Source: Candidatus Blautia stercorigallinarum (GTDB taxonomy: Bacteria > Bacillota > Clostridia > Lachnospirales > Lachnospiraceae). From it: a stretch of 32,964 nt of DNA. This document shows positions 7,466 to 15,282 of the stretch, piece by piece (position 1 is the first letter of the stretch; the number at the start of each line of letters is the position of its first letter). The notes under the pieces are model-generated. The model did no database searches. It was given only the letters and a program-made list of their open reading frames with translations, and was not told where the DNA came from. A program made the position numbers and the translations under genes. Location of the stretch: the NCBI GenBank assembly GCA_019112785.1, contig DXIQ01000053.1:1-32964 (forward strand). Reading direction: 5' to 3'.

Positions 7466-8515
7466 ATGGAAGGCAAAATGAAAGTGGCGGTCATGACCGA
7501 CATCCAGAAGATCGAATTTGAGGAAAGACCGATTCCTACGCCGAAGGATGATGAGGTGCTGGTAAAGCTGGATTATGTGGGAATCTGCGGTTCTGATCTT
7601 CACTACTATGAGACAGGAGCTATCGGTGATTTTGTTGTGAAACCGCCTTTTGTTTTAGGCCATGAGCCAGGCGGCGTGGTAGTGGAAGTAGGAAAAAATG
7701 TGAAACATCTCCAGGTAGGGGACAGAGTAGCTCTGGAACCGGGAAAAACCTGTGGACACTGTGAATTCTGTAAAGAAGGCAAGTATAATCTCTGTCCGGA
7801 TGTGATCTTTTTCGCAACTCCGCCTGTAGACGGAGTATTCCAGGAGTATGTTGCCCATGAGGCGGATCTGTGCTTTAAGCTGCCGGATAATGTCAGCACC
7901 CTGGAAGGAGCCCTGATCGAGCCTCTGGCAGTAGGTTTCCATGCAGCGATCCAGGGAGACGCTCATCTGGGTCAGAAAGCAGTGGTTATGGGAGCTGGCT
8001 GTATCGGTCTGGTTTCTATGATGGCTTTGAAGGCCAGAGGCGTTAATGAGGTCTATGTGGTAGATGTTATGGATAAGCGTCTGGACAAGGCTATGGAGCT
8101 GGGAGCTACCGGCGTTATCAATGGTATGAAAGAAGATGTGGTTGCGAAAGTACGGGAACTGACAGACGGTAAGGGAACAGATCTGGTCATTGAGACTGCA
8201 GGTTCTGAGATCACTTCCAGACAGGCTATTGAGATCGCCAAAAACGGTTCTACCATTGTATTCGTAGGATACAGTAAGAGCGGGGAAGTAACCCTGCCTA
8301 TGAGCGTTGCTCTGAATAAGGAACTGACCTTCAAGACCGTATTCCGCTACAGAAATATTTATCCTATGGCTATTCAGGCAGTAGCTGACGGCAAGGTAAA
8401 TCTGAAAGGAATTGTTACCAAAGAATATCCGCTGGATCAGGCAGATGTTGCCATGGATGAATCCATTAAGAACAAAGCGGATATTGTAAAAGCGGTTATC
8501 CGTATCCATGACTGA
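7466..8515 (+). CDS. zinc-dependent polyol/alcohol dehydrogenase (sorbitol/xylitol dehydrogenase type)
   Basis: A 349-residue medium-chain dehydrogenase/reductase. Catalytic zinc ligands are C41 (GICGSD), H66-E67 (GHEPGG) and probably E152 (LIEPLAV). The structural zinc site is intact at C96, C99, C102 and C110. The Rossmann motif GAGCIG lies near residue 170, and the acidic VVDV after strand 2 suggests NAD rather than NADP. HYYETGAIGDF resembles sorbitol and xylitol dehydrogenases, so a polyol is the likeliest substrate. AGGAGG at 7451-7456 supports the start. The gene has its own promoter and terminator, so the neighbours give no further hint about the substrate. Confidence 0.88.
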   Translation: MEGKMKVAVMTDIQKIEFEERPIPTPKDDEVLVKLDYVGICGSDLHYYETGAIGDFVVKPPFVLGHEPGGVVVEVGKNVKHLQVGDRVALEPGKTCGHCEFCKEGKYNLCPDVIFFATPPVDGVFQEYVAHEADLCFKLPDNVSTLEGALIEPLAVGFHAAIQGDAHLGQKAVVMGAGCIGLVSMMALKARGVNEVYVVDVMDKRLDKAMELGATGVINGMKEDVVAKVRELTDGKGTDLVIETAGSEITSRQAIEIAKNGSTIVFVGYSKSGEVTLPMSVALNKELTFKTVFRYRNIYPMAIQAVADGKVNLKGIVTKEYPLDQADVAMDESIKNKADIVKAVIRIHD

Positions 8516-8549
8516 TCTTCAGATTTAAAGAGATATACATAAATAAAAG

Positions 8550-8593
8550 GCGCTGTTGTATTTAAGATTTGCTAAATACAGCAGCGCTTTTTT
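8550..8593 (+). terminator. rho-independent terminator after the dehydrogenase gene
   Basis: GCGCTGTTGTATTTA (8550-8564) pairs with TAAATACAGCAGCGC (8573-8587) over 15 positions with one G-T pair, followed by six T. Confidence 0.92.
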
Positions 8594-8712
8594 GCGCGAT
8601 ACGCCCGACAAGCGACTGCCGTGCTTGCACGGGCAGGTCTTTGCTCCGCTACGGTCCGTGCTGGACGCGTGCTACTGGCACGCAGCACCATTTGCCGGGC
8701 AACGGTCATCGA
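8594..8712 (+). repeat. GC-rich hairpin element related to the 20976-21084 repeat
   Basis: It starts directly after the T run of the terminator and is far richer in GC than its surroundings. One hairpin is GACTGCCGTGC-TT-GCACGGGCAGGTC (8614-8639, two bulged bases). A second pairs GTGCT/AGCAC (8658-8662 with 8684-8688), with GCGTGC/GCACGC nested inside (8667-8672 with 8678-8683). The segment 8633-8656 closely matches 21004-21027: the shared core reads GCAG, TCTT, GCT, CCGCT, CGGTC with few differences. Open frames across it lack coding features. Probably a non-coding intergenic repeat. Confidence 0.5.
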
Positions 8713-8746
8713 GAGGAATAATAGGATGTTCTATTTGAAATCTGCA

Positions 8747-8774
8747 TTGACAAAGCCCATCAATTTGATATACT
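8747..8774 (+). promoter_or_regulatory. promoter of the ddh operon
   Basis: Consensus TTGACA (8747-8752), a 16-base spacer and TATACT (8769-8774). A perfect hairpin, GGCGGAA-TAT-TTCCGCC (8783-8799), would lie at the very 5' end of the transcript and could protect it from decay. Confidence 0.7.
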
Positions 8775-8831
8775 TTGAAAGTGGCGGAATATTTCCGCCG
8801 GAGATTTTACAAAAAGATAGGAGAATGAGAT

Positions 8832-9818
8832 ATGAGCATCAGAATCGGAATTTTAGGATACGGAAATCTGGGACGGGGTGTTGAGTGCGCTATTAAGCAC
8901 AACCCAGATCTGGAACTGGCAGCGGTTTTTACCAGAAGGGATCCGGCTTCTGTAAAGATCCTTACAGAAACGGCAAAGGTTTATCATGTAGATGAAGCTG
9001 TGAAAATGAAAGATGATATTGACGTAATGATCCTCTGTGGAGGAAGTGCTACAGACCTTCCTGTACAGACCCCGGAATATGCAAAATATTTTAATGTTGT
9101 AGACAGTTTTGACACTCACGCAAAGATCCCGGAGCATTTCGCTGCAGTAGATAAGGCTGCAAAAGAAAGCGGAAAAACAGCTCTGATCTCTGCCGGCTGG
9201 GATCCGGGAATGTTCTCTCTGAACCGTTTATATGCAAATGCCATTATGCCTGAAGGAAAAGATTATACTTTCTGGGGCAAAGGAGTCAGCCAGGGACATT
9301 CTGATGCGGTTAGAAGGATCGAAGGTGTTATCGACGCCAGACAGTATACTATTCCTGTGGAAAAGGCACTGGAAGCTGTAAGAAACGGTGAGAATCCGGA
9401 ACTGACCACAAGAGAAAAACACACCAGAGAGGTATTTGTGGTAGCCGAGGAAGGCGCTGATAAAGCAAAGATCGAAAACGAGATCAAGACTATGCCAAAC
9501 TATTTTGATGAGTACGATACCACGGTACATTTCATTACTGAAGAGGAAATGAAGAGAGACCATGCAGGTCTTCCTCACGGAGGATTTGTGATCCGTACAG
9601 GAAAGACCGGCTGGAATGACGAGCATAATCATGTGATCGAGTACAGCCTGAAGCTGGATTCCAATCCGGAATTTACTTCTTCTGTGATCGCAGCTTATGC
9701 AAGAGCTGTATATCGTCTGAATAAAGAAGGACAGACAGGCTGCAAGACAGTCTTTGATATTGCACCTGTATATTTAAGCGCTCAGTCACCAGAGGAGCTT
9801 CGCGCTCACATGCTGTAA
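8832..9818 (+). CDS. ddh: meso-diaminopimelate dehydrogenase
   Basis: Catalyses the NADPH-dependent one-step amination of tetrahydrodipicolinate to meso-diaminopimelate, for lysine and peptidoglycan synthesis. The 328-residue protein opens with a Rossmann motif, GILGYGNLGRG (6-16), and then FTRRD (34-38), arginines suited to NADPH. Further family features are LCGGSATDLP, VVDSFDTHAKIPEH and SAGWDPGMFSL, all in the order seen in Corynebacterium glutamicum Ddh. AGGAG at 8819-8823, eight bases upstream, supports the start. It leads an operon with the YitT protein (nine bases downstream) and the asparaginase-like gene. Ddh bypasses the succinylated or acetylated branch of lysine synthesis. Confidence 0.94.
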   Translation: MSIRIGILGYGNLGRGVECAIKHNPDLELAAVFTRRDPASVKILTETAKVYHVDEAVKMKDDIDVMILCGGSATDLPVQTPEYAKYFNVVDSFDTHAKIPEHFAAVDKAAKESGKTALISAGWDPGMFSLNRLYANAIMPEGKDYTFWGKGVSQGHSDAVRRIEGVIDARQYTIPVEKALEAVRNGENPELTTREKHTREVFVVAEEGADKAKIENEIKTMPNYFDEYDTTVHFITEEEMKRDHAGLPHGGFVIRTGKTGWNDEHNHVIEYSLKLDSNPEFTSSVIAAYARAVYRLNKEGQTGCKTVFDIAPVYLSAQSPEELRAHML

Positions 9819-9827
9819 GAAAAAGTT

Positions 9828-10706
9828 ATGAAGAAGAATGTGAATCTGAATATAGATCCCAAGAGGGAAGTAAAGAGAGTTGTTTTCGGGCTGATCAGTG
9901 CAGTGATCATGGCAGTGAATATTAAGATCTTTGTCCGGGCGGGAGGTCTGTACCCGGGAGGCTTTAATGGAGTTACACGTCTGATCCAGACGATTTTTGA
10001 ACAGTTTCTGGGTATTCCCCTTCCATTTGCCCCGGTCAGCCTGATCCTGAATGCCATACCGGCAATTGTCAGTTTTAAAGCCATCGGAAAGAAGTTTACA
10101 CTGAATACCGGTATGATCATCGTGGTATCCAGTGTACTGACGGACTTTGTACCGTCTGTACCCATCACTCAGGATATCCTGCTGATCAGTATCTTTGGCG
10201 GCCTGATCAATGGAGCGGCGATAAGTCTGGCTTTGATCGGAGGATCCTCCACAGGGGGCACGGATTTTATAGCTGTTTATTTCGCAGAGAAAAAGAACAA
10301 AGATGTCTGGAACTATATCCTTATGGGAAACGGTGTGGTACTGATACTGGCCGGAATACTTTTCGGCTGGGACAAGGCCCTGTATTCCATTATTTTCCAG
10401 TTTACATCTACCCAGACCATACATCTGCTGTATCAGGCTTACAATAAGGTAACGTTATTTATTGTTACAGATAATCCCAAGGCGGTTTACGAAGCTATCT
10501 GCCAGGTGACAAATCACAGCGCTACGGAATTTTCCGCAACTGGTATGTACTCCAATGAAGGCAGAAAGATGATTTATTCTGTAGTTTCCAGTACTGAGGC
10601 AAAGGTTCTGATACGGAAAGTTATGAACGCAGATCCCCATGCCTTTGTGAATGTGGTAAAGACGGATATCCTCATGGGACGGTTTTATCAGAAAGAAAAC
10701 TATTAA
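9828..10706 (+). CDS. YitT family membrane protein
   Basis: A 292-residue protein with about five or six membrane segments followed by a soluble C-terminal DUF2179 domain (about residues 210-290, TLFIVTDNPKAVYEAI onward). The GGLYPGGFNGVTRLIQ stretch (40-55) and GGSSTGGTDFIA are YitT signatures. The function of the family is not settled. It starts nine bases after ddh with only a weak ribosome binding site, so translation probably depends on the upstream gene. The link with ddh might suggest transport tied to amino acids, but that is speculation. Confidence 0.88.
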   Translation: MKKNVNLNIDPKREVKRVVFGLISAVIMAVNIKIFVRAGGLYPGGFNGVTRLIQTIFEQFLGIPLPFAPVSLILNAIPAIVSFKAIGKKFTLNTGMIIVVSSVLTDFVPSVPITQDILLISIFGGLINGAAISLALIGGSSTGGTDFIAVYFAEKKNKDVWNYILMGNGVVLILAGILFGWDKALYSIIFQFTSTQTIHLLYQAYNKVTLFIVTDNPKAVYEAICQVTNHSATEFSATGMYSNEGRKMIYSVVSSTEAKVLIRKVMNADPHAFVNVVKTDILMGRFYQKENY

Positions 10707-10731
10707 GGGAAACCGGGACAGGAGAAAAAAT

Positions 10732-11697
10732 ATGATTACAAAAATATTGAATTCCCCCATGGGACAGATGATTTCCACCTGGCGGATGTCTGAAGAAGGA
10801 CTGCGACTGGGAAATCAGATATTGCAGGAAAAAGATGATCTGGGCGAAGCTATTGTCCGGGCTGTGAAATGTGTGGAGGATAATCCAGCCTATGTTTCTG
10901 TAGGATACGGCGGTCTTCCAAATCGAGAAGGCCAGGTGGAACTGGACGCTGCCTACATGGATGGAGACACTCTGGGCACAGGAGCTGTGATCTCTGTGAA
11001 GAATCTGAAAAATCCCATAGAGGCAGCTTACCGTCTGAGTAAGAGAAAGACAAATTCCATTCTGGCAGGGGATGGGGCTATGAAATATGCTTCCTATGAA
11101 GGCCTGCCCTGCCGGAACATGCTTACAGAATCTTCCAGAAAAAGATATGAGGAAGAGAAAAAGGAACAGATGAAGGAAGAAGAGCGGCGTGCCTATGAGG
11201 GCCATGATACGGTATGCATCATTGGACGCAGCAGGGAAGGAAGTATGGCCTGTGGAGTTTCCACCTCAGGTCTGTATATGAAAGAGCCTGGAAGAGTAGG
11301 CGACAGTCCTTTTATCGGTTCCGGATTTTACGCGGATTCTGAGGCCGGTGCTGCGGCTGCTACAGGAATGGGCGAAGATATCATGAAAGGCTGTCTGTCT
11401 TTTGCTATTGTAGAAAAGATAAGAAATGGCCTGCCTGTTCAGGAAGCCTGTGAGAAGGCTTTGGAAGAACACTGGAGACGTCTGGAAAGACGGGGATATA
11501 CGAACAGAGGAATGTCTGTGATCGCCATGGATAACCAGGGAAATGCAGGAGCGGCCACTACTCTGGAAGAATTTCCTTTTGTAGTTGCAGGCGAAGATGG
11601 CTGCAGACTCTATGTAGCCTCCATGGATCAGGAGACAGGAGAACATTTCCTGTTTGCTCCGGATGAAGAATGGTTGAAGAACAGCAAGGCAGATTAA
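10732..11697 (+). CDS. N(4)-(beta-N-acetylglucosaminyl)-L-asparaginase-like Ntn hydrolase
   Basis: A 321-residue Ntn hydrolase of the isoaspartyl peptidase/L-asparaginase superfamily, closest to the glycosylasparaginase branch. The expected autocleavage site is HDT-V (158-161), leaving T160 as the N-terminal nucleophile of the beta chain. The substrate loop GRVGDSPFIGSGFYAD (187-202) is intact. A charged, lysine/glutamate-rich linker (about 135-153) precedes the cleavage site, as is usual in these precursors. Likely substrates are asparagine-linked sugars or isoaspartyl peptides; which one cannot be told. No signal peptide is visible, so it should act in the cytoplasm. AGGAG at 10720-10724 supports the start. 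Confidence 0.86.
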   Translation: MITKILNSPMGQMISTWRMSEEGLRLGNQILQEKDDLGEAIVRAVKCVEDNPAYVSVGYGGLPNREGQVELDAAYMDGDTLGTGAVISVKNLKNPIEAAYRLSKRKTNSILAGDGAMKYASYEGLPCRNMLTESSRKRYEEEKKEQMKEEERRAYEGHDTVCIIGRSREGSMACGVSTSGLYMKEPGRVGDSPFIGSGFYADSEAGAAAATGMGEDIMKGCLSFAIVEKIRNGLPVQEACEKALEEHWRRLERRGYTNRGMSVIAMDNQGNAGAATTLEEFPFVVAGEDGCRLYVASMDQETGEHFLFAPDEEWLKNSKAD

Positions 11698-11704
11698 AGC
11701 AAGT

Positions 11705-11769
11705 AAAAAACATCCTTACAGGAATACCCAAGATACCTTTCATCTTTGATTCCTGTAAGGATGTTTTTT
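11705..11769. terminator. bidirectional terminator between convergent genes
   Basis: A perfect 21-bp inverted repeat. AAAAAACATCCTTACAGGAA plus one T (11705-11725) pairs with its complement at 11749-11769, giving a T run on either strand. It separates the asparaginase-like gene (+) from the PurF-like gene (-). Confidence 0.93.
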
Positions 11770-11776
11770 AATACAT

Positions 11777-13192
11777 TTATTTCCCATTAAAGCAGTAAGT
11801 ACATACTTTACATGGTTCTATGCCGATGGAGGCCAGCAGGTCGTCCAGACGGTGGAAGTGGAGAGTTGTAAAGTTCAGCTCTTTTTCGATCTCTTCCAGC
11901 ATTTCTTTGTAGTTCTGGGAATCCGGATCTGCATAGGTATCCAGGACTTCACGGCTGACATTTTCTCCTTCACGTTTGGCGATGACCCGTCTGGTGATCA
12001 GATCCATCTCTGATTTAGAGCGGGAGAAGTTCAGGAATGGACAGCCAAAAAGCAGAGGCGGGCAGGCAGGACGGATATGTACCTCCTTGGCACCGCTGTT
12101 ATATAAAAATTCTGTAGTTTCCCGAAGCTGTGTCCCACGGACAATGGAGTCATCGATAAGCAGCAGGCTCTTGTTTTTGATCAGGGCCTCTACCGGGATC
12201 AGCTTCATCCTGGCGATCAGGTTTCTCTGCTCCTGTCTGGTAGGCATGAAGGAACGGGGCCAGGTTGGAGTGTATTTAATAAATGGGCGGGAAAAAGGAA
12301 TTCCGGATTCATTGGCATATCCAATGGCATGGGCAGTTCCGGAGTCCGGTACGCCGGCTACCAGGTCTGGTTTTACATGTTCTCTCTGGGCATCTCTCTG
12401 GGCCAGTCTTTTTCCGCATTCATAACGCATGTTCTCTACGTTTACCCCTTCGTAGGTAGAGGTTGGGTAACCGTAATATACCCATAAGAAAGAACAGATC
12501 TTCATTTCATTTAAAGGTTCAGAAACTGTCTGTACAGATTCCGGAGTCAGAAAGGCGATCTCGCCGGGACCTAATTCTCTTAAAGTCTCATATCCCAGAT
12601 TCAGGTAAGCAAAGCTTTCAAAGGAAGCACAGTGAGCCCCGTCTTTTTCTCCGATGACCAGAGGGGTACGGCCCATACGGTCTCTGGCTGCGTAGATGCC
12701 TTCCGGTGTCAGGACAAGAAGGGTCAGGGAACCGTCTATTTTTTCCTGAGCATAGCGGATACCTTCTGTGATACTGGACTGCTGGTTGATGAGAGAGGCT
12801 ACCATTTCTGTAGGATTGATGCTTCCGCCGCTCATTTCCAGGAAATGTGTACAGCCGTTTTTATAGGACAGGTCTACCAGCTCGTCCATGTTGTTGATCT
12901 TTCCTACCGTGGTAATGGCAAAACTTCCTAAATGAGACTGTACCAGGAGAGGCTGCGGTTCTGTATCTGAGATACAGCCGATGCCTGAGGTGCCTTCCAG
13001 TTCATCCAGGTCTCCGTCAAATTTTGTACGGAAGGGGGTATTCTCGATATTGTGGATAGAACGATTAAAACCGTCTTTTCCGTATACGGCCATACCGCCT
13101 CTTCTGGTGCCTAAATGAGAATGATAGTCAGTTCCGAAAAATAAGTCCAAGGTACAGCTGGACTTTGATGTTACTCCAAAAATTCCACCCAT
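11777..13192 (-). CDS. amidophosphoribosyltransferase homologue (PurF-like) lacking the glutaminase cysteine
   Basis: A 471-residue PurF homologue. The phosphoribosyltransferase half looks intact, with the PRPP motif LLLIDDSIVRGTQL (343-356). Cysteines at positions matching the Bacillus subtilis 4Fe-4S ligands are present: C233, C384, C464 and C467. The glutaminase half is degenerate: the protein starts MGGIFGV where active PurF starts MCGIFGV, so the Ntn nucleophile is glycine. The oxyanion Asn-Gly reads Val-Gly (VGKINN, 96-101), and the aspartate of the glutamine-binding SDTE is replaced (INPTEM, 125-130). It could use free ammonia, take ammonia from a partner, or be regulatory. The start is supported by AAAAGGAG on the minus strand. 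Read purely as PurF, the annotation would hide this loss. Confidence 0.88.
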   Translation of the reverse strand: MGGIFGVTSKSSCTLDLFFGTDYHSHLGTRRGGMAVYGKDGFNRSIHNIENTPFRTKFDGDLDELEGTSGIGCISDTEPQPLLVQSHLGSFAITTVGKINNMDELVDLSYKNGCTHFLEMSGGSINPTEMVASLINQQSSITEGIRYAQEKIDGSLTLLVLTPEGIYAARDRMGRTPLVIGEKDGAHCASFESFAYLNLGYETLRELGPGEIAFLTPESVQTVSEPLNEMKICSFLWVYYGYPTSTYEGVNVENMRYECGKRLAQRDAQREHVKPDLVAGVPDSGTAHAIGYANESGIPFSRPFIKYTPTWPRSFMPTRQEQRNLIARMKLIPVEALIKNKSLLLIDDSIVRGTQLRETTEFLYNSGAKEVHIRPACPPLLFGCPFLNFSRSKSEMDLITRRVIAKREGENVSREVLDTYADPDSQNYKEMLEEIEKELNFTTLHFHRLDDLLASIGIEPCKVCTYCFNGK

Positions 13193-13214
13193 GGTTGTTC
13201 TCCTTTTCTACTAC

Positions 13215-13300
13215 AGATTTAAAGCAGCAGTATAGCTGCGCCGGGAACCGGAGATACGGTCTGAAAAGCGACGCCGGAAAAACTGCTGCGATTAAAGTCT
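13215..13300 (-). promoter_or_regulatory. structured leader of the PurF-like gene
   Basis: On the minus strand GCAGCAG (13283-13289) pairs with CTGCTGC (13224-13230). The flanks continue the stem as TTTAA with TTAAA and AGA with TCT (ends 13300 and 13215). Enclosed is a GC-rich segment with an ACCG...CGGT hairpin. The structure occupies most of the roughly 105-base leader. No known riboswitch class is recognised. Confidence 0.35.
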
Positions 13301-13307
13301 ACCCCTT

Positions 13308-13337
13308 ATTATATACAGGAATTTCCGGATTCGTAAA
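13308..13337 (-). promoter_or_regulatory. promoter of the PurF-like gene
   Basis: On the minus strand: TTTACG (13332-13337), an 18-base spacer and a perfect TATAAT (13308-13313). Confidence 0.6.
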
Positions 13338-13360
13338 GATGTTTGTGAAAAGTTTTTTCC

Positions 13361-13389
13361 TTCGCAACAGAGAAAAAATAGTGTATAAT
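13361..13389 (+). promoter_or_regulatory. promoter of the xth-selD operon
   Basis: TTCGCA (13361-13366), a 17-base spacer and a perfect TATAAT (13384-13389). It diverges from the PurF-like promoter without overlapping it. Confidence 0.65.
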
Positions 13390-13432
13390 GGGGAAAAAGC
13401 TGTGCAAACAGACAATGAAAAAGGAGAATAGC

Positions 13433-14197
13433 ATGAAATTTATTTCTTGGAATGTGAACGGGCTGAGGGCCTGTGTACAGAAAGGGTTTATAGAATATTT
13501 CCAGAAGGCAGACGCAGATTTCTTTTGTCTTCAGGAGACAAAGCTTCAGGAAGGACAGATCGATTTTGCGCCGGAGGGGTATCATTGCTATTGGAATTAT
13601 GCGGTGCGGAAAGGCTATTCCGGCACTGCCATTTTTACCAAGTGGGAGCCTCTGTCAGTGTCCTATGGCATAGGGATCGAAGAGCATGACCAGGAAGGCA
13701 GGGTGATCACCCTGGAATATCCGGATTTCTATATGGTTACGGTTTATACGCCTAATTCCCAGAATGAACTGGCAAGACTAGACTACCGGATGAAGTGGGA
13801 GGACGATTTCCGGGCGTATCTGAAAGGCCTGGACGAGAAAAAACCGGTGGTCATGTGCGGAGACCTGAACGTAGCTCACAAGGAGATCGATCTTAAGAAT
13901 CCTAAAACCAACCGGCACAATGCAGGATTTACCGACGAGGAGAGAGGAAAGTTTACGGAACTGCTGGAAGCAGGATTTACCGATACCTTCCGGTATTTTT
14001 ATCCTGAGGAAACAGGGATCTATTCCTGGTGGTCCTACCGGTTCCGGGCAAGAGAGAAGAATGCAGGATGGCGTATTGACTATTTCTGTGTATCAAAGAG
14101 GCTGGAGGAGAAACTGATCTCTGCCGGGATCCATACGGATATTTTTGGATCAGATCACTGTCCGGTGGAAGTGCAGATCGACCTGAAGGGGGAATAA
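13433..14197 (+). CDS. xth: exodeoxyribonuclease III (AP endonuclease)
   Basis: Base-excision repair enzyme that cuts at abasic sites and degrades DNA from 3' ends. The 254-residue protein has the exonuclease/endonuclease/phosphatase fold with all expected catalytic residues: N8 (SWNVNGLRA), E35 (LQETKLQ), Y105, D144 and N146 ([11 protein letters not shown]), and D241-H242 (GSDHCPV). I start it at the ATG at 13433, preceded by AAGGAG six bases upstream. An open frame extends to an ATG at 13388, but that ATG lies within the -10 box of the promoter. It is the first gene of a four-gene operon that ends with another DNA-lesion enzyme, DinB. Confidence 0.95.
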   Translation: MKFISWNVNGLRACVQKGFIEYFQKADADFFCLQETKLQEGQIDFAPEGYHCYWNYAVRKGYSGTAIFTKWEPLSVSYGIGIEEHDQEGRVITLEYPDFYMVTVYTPNSQNELARLDYRMKWEDDFRAYLKGLDEKKPVVMCGDLNVAHKEIDLKNPKTNRHNAGFTDEERGKFTELLEAGFTDTFRYFYPEETGIYSWWSYRFRAREKNAGWRIDYFCVSKRLEEKLISAGIHTDIFGSDHCPVEVQIDLKGE

Positions 14198-14201
14198 ACA
14201 A

Positions 14202-15251
14202 TTGGAAGAGAAAGTAAAACTGACCCAGTATTCCAAAAGCGCCGGATGCGCCGCAAAACTGGGACCTAAGATCCTGTCGGAGGTAGTTGGAAAGCTGCCG
14301 AAGTTTCAGGACGAAAATCTGCTGGTAGGAGTGGAGACTTCTGACGACGGAGCTGTATATCGGATTTCGGAAGATCTGGCTATGATCCAGACCTTGGATT
14401 TTTTCCCTCCTATGGTAGATGAACCTTATGTTTTCGGCCAGGTCGCGGCGGCCAATGCTCTCAGTGATATCTACGCTATGGGCGGGGAGCCCCGTCTGGC
14501 CTTGAATATCGTGGCTTATCCCAACTGTCTGGGAAGCGAGGTGCTGGGAAAGATCCTGGCCGGAGGGGCTGCTAAAGTGAAAGAAGCAGGTGCTGTCCTG
14601 GCGGGAGGCCATTCCATTAATGATGAGGAACCGAAATATGGTATGAGTGTTACCGGATTTGTCCATCCGGATAAGATCTGGAAAAACGCAGGGGCCCGGC
14701 CGGGAGATCTGCTGATCCTGACCAAGGCGCTGGGAGTGGGGATCCTGAATACTGCGGTGAAAGCAGAGATGGCCTCCCCGGAGGAAAAGAAAGCGGCCCA
14801 GGAAAGTATGACCTATCTGAATAAGACTGCCATGGAGGTATTCCGCCGGTTTTCTATCCACTGCTGTACAGATGTCACCGGCTTTTCACTGGCGGGACAT
14901 GCGCTGGAGATCGGAAAAGCCAGCCAGGTAAGTCTGGAGATCTTTACAGAGAAGCTTCCTCTTTTGCCCGGCGTCCTGGACTATGCCTCTATGGGGCTTG
15001 TGCCGGAAGGGACTTATCGGAATAAGGCTTATCAGAAAAAGGAAGTTTTTCTTGATGAAGACATTTCAGAGGCTATGGAAGATCTGCTTTTTGATCCACA
15101 GACTTCCGGAGGCCTTCTGGCTGCCGTGCCCTTTGAAGAAGGAGAGAAACTTTTGGCTGCTTTAAAGGATGCCGGACTTAAGACTCCGCCGGCTATTATC
15201 GGCAGAGTGGAAGAGAAAAAAGAACATTTCATTTATTTCCGCAGGCAGTGA
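14202..15251 (+). CDS. selD: selenide, water dikinase
   Basis: Makes selenophosphate from selenide and ATP, the donor for selenocysteine, selenouridine or a labile selenium cofactor. The 349-residue protein starts at a TTG, with AGGGGGA eight bases upstream and four bases after the xth stop. The catalytic pair is C16 and K19 in SAGCAAKLGPK; position 18, a second non-essential cysteine in E. coli, is alanine. No in-frame UGA is needed, so this is the Cys form. DFFPPMVDEPYVFGQVAAAN and LAGGHSIND are normal ATP-domain motifs. The cysteine desulfurase-like gene follows after 31 bases. No selA, selB, selC or mnmH lies in the window. Confidence 0.95.
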   Translation: MEEKVKLTQYSKSAGCAAKLGPKILSEVVGKLPKFQDENLLVGVETSDDGAVYRISEDLAMIQTLDFFPPMVDEPYVFGQVAAANALSDIYAMGGEPRLALNIVAYPNCLGSEVLGKILAGGAAKVKEAGAVLAGGHSINDEEPKYGMSVTGFVHPDKIWKNAGARPGDLLILTKALGVGILNTAVKAEMASPEEKKAAQESMTYLNKTAMEVFRRFSIHCCTDVTGFSLAGHALEIGKASQVSLEIFTEKLPLLPGVLDYASMGLVPEGTYRNKAYQKKEVFLDEDISEAMEDLLFDPQTSGGLLAAVPFEEGEKLLAALKDAGLKTPPAIIGRVEEKKEHFIYFRRQ

Positions 15252-15282
15252 GCCTGGCGGACATTAACATCAGGAGACAGAG

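Noticed and set aside
7655..8509. 284-codon antisense frame in the dehydrogenase gene
   Set aside because: Shadow of a clear zinc dehydrogenase on the plus strand; no ribosome binding site or domain.
8556..8884. Two overlapping open frames (60 and 87 codons) across the GC-rich element
   Set aside because: They start in the terminator or repeat and run over the ddh promoter; no coding signature.
13977..14861. 294-codon antisense frame over xth and selD
   Set aside because: Covers two well-supported genes and has no recognisable motif.
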